Shown: piece by piece, positions 1 to 7,996 of the stretch
Numbering within the stretch: position 1 is the first letter of the stretch
Layout of the letters: every line of letters begins with the position of its first letter
Source of the DNA: Prevotella vespertina
GTDB lineage: Bacteria; Bacteroidota; Bacteroidia; Bacteroidales; Bacteroidaceae
DNA: 64,000 nucleotides
Reading direction: 5' to 3'
Assembly: GCF_009728485.1 (NCBI RefSeq)
Contig: NZ_VVIQ01000014.1
Location: forward strand, 1-64,000
The notes under the pieces: generated by a model
What the model was told of the DNA's origin: nothing
Database searches by the model: none
The model's input: the letters and a program-made list of their open reading frames with translations, nothing else
Made by a program: the position numbers and the translations under genes

Positions 1-422
1 TAACTGCAATGGTCAGAACTGGTTGTATGTATCAACCTGACAATATCTGTTTGGCAACACAAAGTGTAATTGTTAAATAAATAGTTAAAATAAGAAATAT
101 TGGAGGTTTTTGACATAGAAAGCATAGCAATGATAATTGAAAGAGGATAGAGCGGTGCATAACCTTTAAGTTGTCCGTTGATGAAAACAGGTTCTTCACC
201 TGCACCCCTTTCATCGGGATGCAGGTTGGAAGATTTCATAATCGTCTGAAGCCTATAATTGAGTTTTCTCCATGTTACACCGAAGAACCTCGCCAGTTCT
301 CCCTCCGTCATGGCAATTTCTCCATTTCCCTTATGAACAACCTGCATATTACTGCCCCAATCAAAACAACTACGATGATTGTACGTGTCGGTCATTGTTT
401 TTGGTCTATAGCTCGTATTCAT
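1..422 (-). CDS. Partial mobile-element gene with HTH-like N-terminus (runs off the left edge)
   Basis: An open frame starts with ATG at 422 and stays open to the window edge (about 140 codons, no stop). Its ATG overlaps the stop of the upstream integrase in an ATGA arrangement, so the two are probably translationally coupled. Residues about 38-63 contain MTEGELARFFGVTWRKL, which looks like a helix-turn-helix of the kind that chooses a DNA site. I recognise no family and the C-terminus is not visible. By position, directly behind two recombinases, it is probably a gene of the same integrative element, perhaps an excisionase-type or regulatory factor; that is inference. Confidence 0.6.
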   Translation of the reverse strand, partial: MNTSYRPKTMTDTYNHRSCFDWGSNMQVVHKGNGEIAMTEGELARFFGVTWRKLNYRLQTIMKSSNLHPDERGAGEEPVFINGQLKGYAPLYPLSIIIAMLSMSKTSNISYFNYLFNNYTLCCQTDIVRLIHTTSSDHCS

Positions 423-1714
423 GCCGTTTCCTCCATTTTATAGATTGATATATCCGAAGGTTCACAAGCCCCTTTCTCCGTTGGTTCTCTCTTCATTTCC
501 GATTGTTTGGCGATAAGCCTGTCCATATCCTCCGAAATTTTCTTGTCCGTTACCTGAGCATAAATCTGTGTGCTTGATATGGAGGCATGCCCCATCATCT
601 TGGCTATGCTCTCAATAGGAATACCTGCGCTTAGACACATCGTGCCAAACGTATGTCTTGCCATGTGGTACGAAAGTCTTTGACGGATACCGCAAGCCTT
701 ACCCACGATACTCAGGTTCTTGCCCATCACGCTACGGCTGCAATGAGGTTGAAAGACAAGGCTGTCGCCTTTTTCTTTCACCGTCAGATGTTCTTCATTT
801 CTTTCCTGCTCGTTCCTGCAATGGCTGATGATGGCTTCCGCTATGGGATGTAACGGCACGATAAACTCAACCTTTGTCTTCTGTCTCTCCTTGCGGATAT
901 ACCTCTGTCCATCCGCTGCTGTTTGGATATGCTTGTATTTCAAATTCTCTATATCTGAGATAGCCATACCTGTGAAGCAGGAGAAAACGAACATCAGCCG
1001 TGCCTGTTCCGCTTCCCTGTCATTCATCTTCATTGCCATGAGTTTCATTACCTCGCCCTTTTGCAAAAAACGTATCTTCCTGTCCTCCTTTTCATACTTG
1101 GCATTCTCAAACGGATTGCATCGGATTATCCTTTGACTGACCGCACGGAACATCAACCTGCTCAGCCAGCAGAGATAGCGGTTGATGGTTGCCGCTGCAA
1201 ATCCCTGCTTTTTCAGGAAGAAACGGTATTCCTCGAACAAACTCTCTGTAATGGTGTCGATAGATATGTCTTGTACTCCTTTGTTTTCGATAAATTCTCG
1301 GAGATTTCTATCATAATAGTAAAGGTTCAGATAAGTCCCCTCTGCCCTTGACTTTCCAACGCTTTCCTTGACGGCTTGCAGTTCCGCCTTGCTCATTGCA
1401 AGGAGCGTGGTGGGGTTAGTGGCGATGCCCTGCAAGCGGTTTTTGATAAGTTCCACGCTTACCACTCTTTCCTTTACAAGAATGTCCCGATAGGTATTCT
1501 CTACCAATTCCCTGAACTCATTGATTCTTTGGTTGGTCTTCTTATTGGTTGTCAAACCCTGTTTGGTGCTCCACTCGGAGGGATTGCACTCTTCGCCTGT
1601 GCGAATAGTTGTGTTCTTTCCATCGATGGTGATACGGCTGAGAATAGCAGTATTGCCGTCTGTCTTAGTTTTCTGTCTGTTGATATAGAACAGTATCTTG
1701 AATGTACTTCTCAT
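419..1714 (-). CDS. Tyrosine recombinase/integrase of an integrative element (first of a tandem pair)
   Basis: 431 residues in the usual Bacteroidota layout: an arm-type DNA-binding domain (about 1-90), a SAM-like core-binding domain (about 105-205) and a C-terminal catalytic domain (about 215-395). Visible catalytic residues are a Lys near 279, HxxR at 350-353 (HMARH), His376 and the nucleophile Tyr385 (IYAQV). At the first catalytic arginine position (TGMA, residues 248-251) there is Ala251. Loss of this arginine is known for IntDOT-type integrases of Bacteroides conjugative transposons, so the enzyme may still be active. It lies 28 bp behind a second integrase and overlaps the next gene by ATGA, so the three look like one operon. 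The protein should integrate or excise the host element. Confidence 0.9.
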   Translation of the reverse strand: MRSTFKILFYINRQKTKTDGNTAILSRITIDGKNTTIRTGEECNPSEWSTKQGLTTNKKTNQRINEFRELVENTYRDILVKERVVSVELIKNRLQGIATNPTTLLAMSKAELQAVKESVGKSRAEGTYLNLYYYDRNLREFIENKGVQDISIDTITESLFEEYRFFLKKQGFAAATINRYLCWLSRLMFRAVSQRIIRCNPFENAKYEKEDRKIRFLQKGEVMKLMAMKMNDREAEQARLMFVFSCFTGMAISDIENLKYKHIQTAADGQRYIRKERQKTKVEFIVPLHPIAEAIISHCRNEQERNEEHLTVKEKGDSLVFQPHCSRSVMGKNLSIVGKACGIRQRLSYHMARHTFGTMCLSAGIPIESIAKMMGHASISSTQIYAQVTDKKISEDMDRLIAKQSEMKREPTEKGACEPSDISIYKMEETA

Positions 1715-1742
1715 AATGATTTTAGTTTTAATATGTCTATTG

Positions 1743-2972
1743 CTAAATACTCATCTGCATATCCTCCGTGAAAGAACGGAAACGATTAAACTCCTCAAAG
1801 AGTTTTTGGGGTGTAACCTTTGCATAACGCTCGGTCATACTTACGTTGCTATGTCCGAGCATCTTGCTCACCGTTTCTATTGGCACTCCTTGCTCAAGCG
1901 TGATAAGCGTGGCAAAGGTGTGTCTTGCCGTATGTGTGGTAAAGGGAAACGATATGCCTGCACGAAGCCGCAGGGCTTTCAAACAAATCTGATAGTTCTT
2001 GTACTTGATATAGGGGAGTAATGTTTCCCTTCCATCGCTGTGGAGCTTCTCCATCAGCCTTTTGGCTTCGGGCAGCAGTTTAACACGACAAGGCACACCT
2101 GTCTTGTGGCGGTTGAACTTCAGCCAAAGGCTACCCTCGTCGTCACACACAAGATGGGACTTGTCCAGTTCCATCAAATCACAATAAGCAGCACCTGTAT
2201 AACAGGCAAAGAGGAAAATATCCCTTGCCGTTTCCATATCCTCCTCCAAGTCCTCAAAGTTGAGAGCCTTCAATTTGTCTAATGCTTCCTTGTCCAATGC
2301 TTTGGGCAGTCTCTTGTTGCCCTTGCTGATTTTGGCTTTGTCAAATAGAAGTACATCAGCCAATCCCTCACGGTAAGCCAACCTGCATACCGTCTTCAAA
2401 TGCGTGGCTGCATTATAGAATGTGCTTTCTTGAAAACCGCACTCACCTAAGAAATACTGCCCAAACGCATAGATAAAGTTCTCCGTGAGCTGTGAGAAAG
2501 CCAAGTCTGTTACCTTGTATTTCCGTTGAATAAACTTCTGCAAATGAATTCGGGTAGAGTGATAGCCGTGTATGGCTCCTTCCTTGATGTCTATACCAAC
2601 ATGGCTTTCCTTCTCCTTGATGAGCATATCCAGCCTTTCAATGAGCATGCATCGTGTTTTTACACTCCCTTGGAACAGCTCTTTCACATCGGCTGCATCA
2701 AATGGGCAACCTTTGGATAGCAGAGATTGATAAGCTGACTGAACAGACAACAGCAGATTTTCCAATTTACCATTTATCTCCACCGCCTCACGACTCTTAC
2801 CGTCCATTCTGCTCTCTCGTGGATTCCATAAGTCGGGGTTGCAGGAGAGTTTACAACTGAACTGTCCAATACTCCTTCCAAGTGTAATACGTCCCATGAT
2901 GGGAGCCTTGCCCGACTTGTCAAGACCGCTCTTTTTGAGGTAGAGCAACACCTTCATTTTCTCTTGTTTCAT
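1743..2972 (-). CDS. Tyrosine recombinase/integrase of an integrative element (second of a tandem pair)
   Basis: 409 residues with the same three-domain plan as its neighbour but clearly different sequence, so it is not a recent duplication. Catalytic residues visible: Lys290 (NRHKTG), HxxR at 347-350 (HTARH), His374 (LGHSN) and Tyr383 (ERYAKV). The first arginine position is again alanine (TGAAYCD, Ala262). It is the first gene of the apparent integrase operon. The region immediately upstream holds a palindrome and repeated GTTACC words. Tandem pairs of such recombinases are seen in Bacteroidota elements; whether both are needed for one reaction cannot be seen here. Met1 is used because it is followed by the expected beta-strand start (KVLLYLKK). 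Confidence 0.9.
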   Translation of the reverse strand: MKQEKMKVLLYLKKSGLDKSGKAPIMGRITLGRSIGQFSCKLSCNPDLWNPRESRMDGKSREAVEINGKLENLLLSVQSAYQSLLSKGCPFDAADVKELFQGSVKTRCMLIERLDMLIKEKESHVGIDIKEGAIHGYHSTRIHLQKFIQRKYKVTDLAFSQLTENFIYAFGQYFLGECGFQESTFYNAATHLKTVCRLAYREGLADVLLFDKAKISKGNKRLPKALDKEALDKLKALNFEDLEEDMETARDIFLFACYTGAAYCDLMELDKSHLVCDDEGSLWLKFNRHKTGVPCRVKLLPEAKRLMEKLHSDGRETLLPYIKYKNYQICLKALRLRAGISFPFTTHTARHTFATLITLEQGVPIETVSKMLGHSNVSMTERYAKVTPQKLFEEFNRFRSFTEDMQMSI

Positions 2973-3014
2973 ACGCTTTAATTTTTATGGGCAAAGTTAC
3001 CCGAATTAAAGCGT
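2973..3014 (-). promoter_or_regulatory. Palindrome with GTAACTTTGC core upstream of the integrase operon
   Basis: Perfect 11-bp inverted arms (2973-2983 and 3004-3014, ACGCTTTAATT and its complement) enclose 20 bp. Within it the minus strand reads GTAACTTTGC (2991-3000). This matches the Bacteroidota -7 box TAnnTTTG, so it may be the integrase promoter with an operator around it. It also matches GTANNTTTGC, the core described for CTnDOT-family attachment sites. No TTG is seen 19-21 bp upstream, which weakens the pure promoter reading. Both readings are inference. Confidence 0.5.
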
Positions 3015-3070
3015 TCCTCGCTTATGCAGAAAACTGCCGACCGCAGCAACAGCCACACGAGCGAAAATAA

Positions 3071-3135
3071 TTCAGTTACCGAACATTACTCCATCGTTAC
3101 CTATGAAGAAATCAGGTAACACTTTGGTAACTGAA
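3071..3135. repeat. Nested inverted GTTACC/GGTAAC words, possible integrase arm sites
   Basis: Four related words lie in 65 bp: TTCAGTTACC (3071-3080), GTTACCT (3096-3102), AGGTAAC (3114-3120) and GGTAACTGAA (3126-3135). The outer pair is a perfect 10-bp inverted repeat and the inner pair a perfect 7-bp one. Position beside two recombinase genes suggests arm-type binding sites or an excisionase site of an att region. No binding evidence is available. Confidence 0.45.
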
Positions 3136-3270
3136 CTTCTGCCTAAATCTGCATATTCCTACTCTTTACGAACTGTGTAGTATTATGCAAATGACTCCGT
3201 TTCCTGCTCATTATCAGTCAGTTTACACCAACTTCTACTTTTCTTCCTTTTCAAGGATTAGTTGCAATTC

Positions 3271-3329
3271 AAAAGGTGCTCTTTAAGCCTTCAAAAGGGC
3301 GTCTATTGACGCCTTAAAGAGCATCTTTT
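3271..3329. repeat. REP-like palindrome
   Basis: A 17-bp arm at 3271-3287 (AAAAGGTGCTCTTTAAG) is repeated inverted at 3313-3329 with one mismatch; between them lie further words containing GGGCGTC. It resembles the dispersed palindromic modules seen elsewhere in the window in size and base composition. The rest of 3136-3527 shows no gene or other clear structure. Confidence 0.5.
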
Positions 3330-3527
3330 GCAAACCTATTGGGCGTCTTTTGAAACCTAATTAAGCATTAACTAAAAAGAGAGGGGATGAAAAATAAGAA
3401 CAAAGCTTTCTCGATTTCCTCTGCAAAAAGAAAGGAAATCAACACTATGACACCTCATCCTAAAAACCATTCCCGAGCTAACACAATTCTCTTACAATGA
3501 TGCAATGACAACCATATAAGATTATAT

Positions 3528-3603
3528 AAAACAAAACTTGCCAACGAATCGCACTTCACTGAGTTGTCCGAAGACAGCTCAACGCTGTACGAGCGTTGGC
3601 AAG
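3528..3603 (-). terminator. Probable rho-independent terminator of the lipoprotein gene
   Basis: Perfect 10-bp arms CTTGCCAACG (3537-3546) and CGTTGGCAAG (3594-3603), with an inner hairpin (GAGTTGTC/GACAGCTC around a CGAA loop), are followed on the minus strand by TTTTGTTTT. The structure sits 65 bp behind the stop codon of the lipoprotein gene. The long loop is unusual for a simple terminator. Confidence 0.5.
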
Positions 3604-3667
3604 ATTATGTTTTCAAACCTGCAACTTTAAGAAGGGGACTTCCTAAAGAGAGGAGTTAGAATGCAGC

Positions 3668-5215
3668 TTACTGAAATGTACCTACATAGAATCCTCCATC
3701 GCTTTGTGTGGTATTTACAATAACCTTACTCTTGCTAAATTGCAACAAGTATGCCCAGTTAGAGTCGGCTGGAGAAGCACTTGATGACCAATAATATCCA
3801 CTCTGTCCAATATCTGTCAACTGACCATTACTATTATATTGACCCAAAGCTGGTAAAAAGAAGGATCTACTTGCAGAATAGCCTACAGGCGCACCTTGAG
3901 TAGGAGTCACTACCAATTTATAAAAGCTGTTACGCATGTCCGTATATCCTGGACCTTGTTCAGGTTGGAATGATGTCAGCATTCTGATAAGTGATTTTTC
4001 ACGGAACCACATACCACCCTTATACAAATGTCCCATTGCTGTCCATAGTTTATCATCATCCCAGTGTGGATCACCATTCTTTACATACCATCCCAGCTCA
4101 TTAGCATTAGGCAGATTCTTACAAGAATACGTTGCGTCCATACGACCAAAGCCTTCATTCTCATGGTAGTGGTTATCACTACCAAAAGTTGGGAAGTTTG
4201 AATTGCTTTCATTTGCAAGCACAGGCTGCCATGGGTTAGCCGAGTTCCACTCATGACCATTCCAGTAATTCTTCTGTGCATCCCACATGTAGTACTTACT
4301 GCCGTCGTAATCCGTTACATTGATATTGGCAGTCATATCATAGTAGTCGTTCTTCTCATAGTCGAACGCTGGATAGGTCTTAGTAATCGCACCCTCAACG
4401 TTTGTTGCATAGTCCTTAATCCAATAGCGTACGGTCAAGGCATGTGTACCAGGACGAATTACCACGTAAGCACCATTAGTTGCAAGGTCTGCTGTGCTGT
4501 TAGTCAATGGGAAACCATTAGCATAAGAGCCGCTACCCTTTGTTGTCATAGTAATACTCTTACCGCTTGCAGAACCTGTCAACTCACCTGTTGTTGTGTC
4601 AAGTGTGTAAGTACCAGTAATATCATTATCAGATTCTACCTCAATCTTTGTCAACTGACAATTCTTTACACCTGTATTGTTTGTAAAAGGCTGGAACACG
4701 AGGATAGCTGCCTGATGATCGAGACGGAAGTTAAATACACCATTACCACCTGTAGCGTCTGCTGTACCGCAATCACCTGCCTCACCAATATGTGTGGTGC
4801 TATTAGGCTGTGCCTGACTCTGTGCTGCAGAGATAGTTACGTTGTTGTTAAGACCATTCTTGCCAGGGTAATACACCTTATAGGTTGTGCTGTTAGTGTA
4901 CTTACCAGGAACCATAAACTTAAAGCTGGCAGTCTTCTCTGCTGGAGCATTGCTACTCTTCTGCCAAGTTCCGTTATCATCTTTTACATAGATATGATCA
5001 CCAGCCTCCCAGAAGAAAGCTCCGTCGTCATAGTTGAGTGATGTACGAGTTGCAGCAGCACCTGTCACGAATGAAGTCAGGTTGCTATTGTTTTCAGTGT
5101 TTGTATCTACAGTGCTCTGTGCTACATCTTCATTAGAGCAAGATGCAAAAGCCATTACAATGCCGCACAATGCTATTAATGATAGCAGGCGCACCTTAAA
5201 AGTCTGTTTTCTCAT
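3668..5215 (-). CDS. Fimbrillin/FISUMP-like surface lipoprotein
   Basis: 515 residues. A signal peptide ends in a lipobox with Cys26 (MAFASC), followed by a polar linker, so the protein should be lipid-anchored and probably surface-exposed. The first half (about 50-290) has the fimbrillin-like pattern: a TRTSLNYDDGAFFWEAGD start typical of such adhesin subunits and an LDHQAAILVF strand. The C-terminal 200 residues carry FISUMP-like words (YYWSSS, FFLPALGQY, GGFYVG). Families with this mix are surface or fimbria-associated proteins of unknown ligand in Bacteroidetes. It lies 53 bp behind a 74-residue ORF in the same direction, probably one transcript, and has a candidate terminator downstream. 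Exact function is unknown. Confidence 0.75.
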   Translation of the reverse strand: MRKQTFKVRLLSLIALCGIVMAFASCSNEDVAQSTVDTNTENNSNLTSFVTGAAATRTSLNYDDGAFFWEAGDHIYVKDDNGTWQKSSNAPAEKTASFKFMVPGKYTNSTTYKVYYPGKNGLNNNVTISAAQSQAQPNSTTHIGEAGDCGTADATGGNGVFNFRLDHQAAILVFQPFTNNTGVKNCQLTKIEVESDNDITGTYTLDTTTGELTGSASGKSITMTTKGSGSYANGFPLTNSTADLATNGAYVVIRPGTHALTVRYWIKDYATNVEGAITKTYPAFDYEKNDYYDMTANINVTDYDGSKYYMWDAQKNYWNGHEWNSANPWQPVLANESNSNFPTFGSDNHYHENEGFGRMDATYSCKNLPNANELGWYVKNGDPHWDDDKLWTAMGHLYKGGMWFREKSLIRMLTSFQPEQGPGYTDMRNSFYKLVVTPTQGAPVGYSASRSFFLPALGQYNSNGQLTDIGQSGYYWSSSASPADSNWAYLLQFSKSKVIVNTTQSDGGFYVGTFQ

Positions 5216-5268
5216 TATTAATATAGTCTTTTTATGCTTATACTTATTTAATTAAAACTCTCTTTTGA

Positions 5269-5493
5269 TTAATCTTCCCACAATGATGTATGACCACTGT
5301 TTGACAAAGCCTCATCACCAACTTCGAGCCACTCAACTTCTTCCTTTGCGCCAGCGGCAGCAGGTCCTGGGCGACGACGGCCTGGATTGTGCTGACTATG
5401 GAATGATGCATCTAACAAAAAGCTCTCACTGTTGATGCTTATTATCTCTGTCTGAGGCTTCTGATATCCCAATTTAATCTTATTCTGTTTCAT
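5269..5493 (-). CDS. Short protein with YxxP...LLxxS N-terminus, paired with the lipoprotein
   Basis: 74 residues, no signal peptide or membrane segment. The N-terminal half follows a pattern I associate with many short Prevotella/Bacteroides proteins (basic start, YxxP, then a hydrophobic stretch ending LLxxS; here YQKPQTEI...FLLDAS). The middle is Gly/Pro/Arg rich (NPGRRRPGP) and the C-terminal half is acidic, ending in Trp-Glu-Asp. It precedes the lipoprotein gene by 53 bp. No function is known to me; a secreted-peptide precursor is possible but no maturation or export gene is adjacent. The ORF is believed because of its position and the recurring N-terminal pattern. Confidence 0.6.
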   Translation of the reverse strand: MKQNKIKLGYQKPQTEIISINSESFLLDASFHSQHNPGRRRPGPAAAGAKEEVEWLEVGDEALSNSGHTSLWED

Positions 5494-5846
5494 AACTTAT
5501 GGTATAAAATGCTGTTTATTTACTTATTTTATTATCCTTATTCTCAATTTGTAGGACGCAAAAATGTTTACACTCACTCTTTAAAAGTGGGAGTATAAGG
5601 GTGATATTGAACTGGTTTTTAATCCTTTTCTGTTATCCTAATTGAAGAACTTTATGCAGTGTCACACTGCTCTTTTTGCCTTATTATTTAATATCAAGGC
5701 TTTATTCGTTCTTAATTATATTTATCCCCAAATTACATCCTTTTAGTAATTAATTTGATTTTTTTCGGCTGCAAAACTACTGAAATAATTTCAATCTCGC
5801 AAGATTTTAAATAAAAACAACACTTTTCTTTTTCATTTTTTATGGT
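5494..5846. other. AT-rich intergenic region without recognised gene
   Basis: Upstream region of the short-protein/lipoprotein pair. It should contain their promoter, but no clean TAnnTTTG box is seen (closest is CATTTTTG on the minus strand near 5560). The right side abuts the insertion sequence. Confidence 0.5.
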
Positions 5847-6883
5847 GTAATGGACATTTGGTAGGCTGAAAAACTCTCGGAATTCTTTTATTTACTACCT
5901 TTGCAGCATTTGAATATCTATGAATAAAAAAACTGTATCTTCTGTAATAGCTCAAATGTTAAAAAGAATGGGCATCGACGTTCTGTTCAGATGTATTCCT
6001 GCAAGGATTGTGGTAGACAATTTCAAGGTGGTCTGCGTATAAATAATATTTCTCTATGGAACGACTATCTGACGGCAAATCGAACGATATCTGATCTATC
6101 CACTCTTTATAAATGTTCAGAGCGAACCATACGACGTAGGTTGAGCTTAGTAGTAGATAGCTTTACTGCTACTTACCCAAAATCTGCTGTAATAATATTG
6201 GATACAACATATTTTTCCAGGACATTTGGTGTGATGCTTCATCAGGTAAAATGCTCTATCGCAAGTTTGTCAAAAACGAAACTAAAAGAGATTATCTTGA
6301 TGGACTTCGGTATATTGCGGAGCGTGGAACTGTGATAAAAGCAGTGGTGTGTGATGGGCATGTAGGACTTTTACAAGCTATAAGTTTCTGCCCCGTACAA
6401 ATGTATCAATTTCACCAATTTCAAATAGTTAGAAGACTCCTTACTAACAACCCACATTTGCCTGCAGGCGTTGAACTGTTGGCATTAATGAGAAGGATGT
6501 TCTCTATGAGAAAAGAAGAGTTTATAACCGCTTTTGATAAATGGTGTGATAAATGGAAAGAGTTCCTAAATGAACGAACTCTCCTAATCTCGGGTAAGAC
6601 AACACACAGAAGACTGAGAACGGCAAGACGTTCTATTAAGACACATCTGCCATGGCTCTATACGTGTGAGGAGTATCCGGATATGCAAATACAACAAACC
6701 TGTTGGAAGGATTTAACTCACAACTTAAAAGAGCACTGCATAATCATAATGGATTGAATGAAGCTAACAAGAAGAAGTTTATAGATGGATTCATAAATAC
6801 AAAAAAGTAGACTAGAATAACCAGCCTACCAAATGTCCATTACTAAAACCCGAGAGGTTTTCAGCCTACCAAATGTCCATTAC
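5847..6883 (+). mobile_element. IS256-like (Zn-ribbon variant) insertion sequence, degenerate
   Basis: About 1.04 kb bounded by 34-bp inverted repeats at 5847-5880 and 6850-6883 that differ at one position; each begins GTAATGGACATTTGG. An additional copy of the outer 22 bp lies inside the right end at 6822-6843. A -7 box TACCTTTG lies at 5896-5903 just inside the left end and would drive the transposase. No convincing target duplication is visible outside the ends (left flank TATGGT, right flank GCCCAG), so the ends may have drifted or the element may have moved by recombination. The transposase inside is frameshifted. Confidence 0.85.
5920..6810 (+). pseudogene. Frameshifted IS256-like transposase with N-terminal zinc ribbon
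   Basis: The coding information is split over three frames. ATG at 5920 is followed by a seven-A run; a -1 shift there opens a frame with a CxxC...CxxC zinc ribbon (CIFC, then CKDC) and an HTH (RTIRRRL). This frame continues to the first DDE aspartate in VIILDTTYF (about 6200), then a shift near 6230 leads to the frame with the second aspartate (VVCDGH, about 6350). Another shift near 6700 restores NLLEGFNS, which carries the likely catalytic glutamate, and the frame ends at TAG 6808-6810. With at least two unprogrammed-looking shifts the enzyme is most likely inactive. The A7 shift alone could be programmed. Confidence 0.8.
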
Positions 6884-7010
6884 GCCCAGAAATTCAAATA
6901 ATTCGACCTCTCAAATCATTCCCTTCGTCCTTTCATAGATTCTTTCTCCATCCTACATCAGCCTAAGTAAGACATGAGAAAGAAGCAATCTACATGAAAC
7001 AAGATAATCT

Positions 7011-7451
7011 CTATCTTACTTTATAACCCTCATATCGCTTATTGACAATAAGGATAAAGAAGGGTTGTGTTGAATAACTCTGCTTCGATCCCTGCTTTAA
7101 ATCATAGGTCAAAAGCAATTCCTTCTTACCAACCTCGCTGAGTGACAAAGGTCGGAGGTCTGTTTTAAGACTAGTCTTAGGCATGATATAGGCAACAACA
7201 AAACTCTTATTAAAGTCAATATGAGTAGGTTCTCCCCCTTTACCCATGAATGCAGCCTCACCAAACTGCCGCTCAAACTCAGTCTTCGAAGTAATTTTTA
7301 GAATTACAGGCTTTGTTTCGTCACCAATATGGAAGTAGTTCCGCGCCTCAACAAAGGCTACTGGTTTACTCTCCTTCAAACTCTTCTGACTCGTTACACA
7401 TGATGACAATAACACCAATGCAGCACTAAATGCAATTAAAAGTCTCTTCAT
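7011..7451 (-). CDS. Small lipoprotein of unknown function
   Basis: 146 residues from the ATG at 7451; an in-frame ATG six codons upstream is less likely because the signal peptide starts cleanly at MKRLL. Hydrophobic stretch ALVLLSSC gives a lipobox cysteine near residue 19. The mature part is mixed beta-rich sequence (FHIGDETKPVILKITSK) with no motif I recognise. It stands alone: the IS is on one side and the yecH-like gene is divergent on the other, so it is probably monocistronic. It should sit in the inner or outer membrane facing the periplasm or surface. Confidence 0.65.
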   Translation of the reverse strand: MKRLLIAFSAALVLLSSCVTSQKSLKESKPVAFVEARNYFHIGDETKPVILKITSKTEFERQFGEAAFMGKGGEPTHIDFNKSFVVAYIMPKTSLKTDLRPLSLSEVGKKELLLTYDLKQGSKQSYSTQPFFILIVNKRYEGYKVR

Positions 7452-7716
7452 CTCTATTTTTAATATCATTTAATTTCTAAAAAATTAACCCTATGTATCA
7501 CTACAAAAAACATATGCGAAACATGTGCCAAAGGACTGACAAACTGCCAAAACATACCATTTTCTATCACAAAAGTAACCATTTAATAGACACAAAAACA
7601 CATTTATGCACTTAAAAGAGGTTAATATTCTTGCTGGCACAAGCTTTGTTAATACTAATCATAGGCAGAGATTTCATCTTTGACTGACATTATAAACACA
7701 TTAAAACATCAATTAT

Positions 7717-7947
7717 ATGGCACATGGACATGATGTTCTCCACATGATGGAGGGCAATAGTTACAAAACAAAAGAGGATTTGGTAAAAGCAATCATAGAG
7801 CACTTTGGACCAGAGGAGGAGTTCCACACTTGCTCTAGAGAGGGTATGAATGCAACAGAACTAGTTGATTTCCTCACCGAACGAGGTAAATTTATGCCTG
7901 CAACAGAGGGCTTCACGGTAGATACAACGAAGATTTGTAATCATTAA
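7717..7947 (+). CDS. YecH-like (DUF2492) small metal-binding protein
   Basis: 76 residues, matching the YecH family over its full length: HGHDVLHMM at the start, FHTCSREGM in the middle, a GKF segment, and KICNH at the end. Conserved His and Cys residues suggest a metal-binding role, but the family has no firm biochemical function. It is cytoplasmic (no signal). It is followed after 49 bp by a glutaredoxin-like gene in the same direction, so the two probably form an operon linked to thiol or metal stress; this link is inference. Confidence 0.85.
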   Translation: MAHGHDVLHMMEGNSYKTKEDLVKAIIEHFGPEEEFHTCSREGMNATELVDFLTERGKFMPATEGFTVDTTKICNH

Positions 7948-7996
7948 ACAAAGGCCTTTTAGTATATAACAAACCATTTAATCAAAAAAAAGAAAC

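Noticed and set aside
3537..3603. attC-like element (inverted GCCAACG/CGTTGGC with inner hairpin)
   Set aside because: The ends do not fit the RYYYAAC/GTTRRRY core and there is no integron integrase; a terminator for the lipoprotein gene is the simpler reading.
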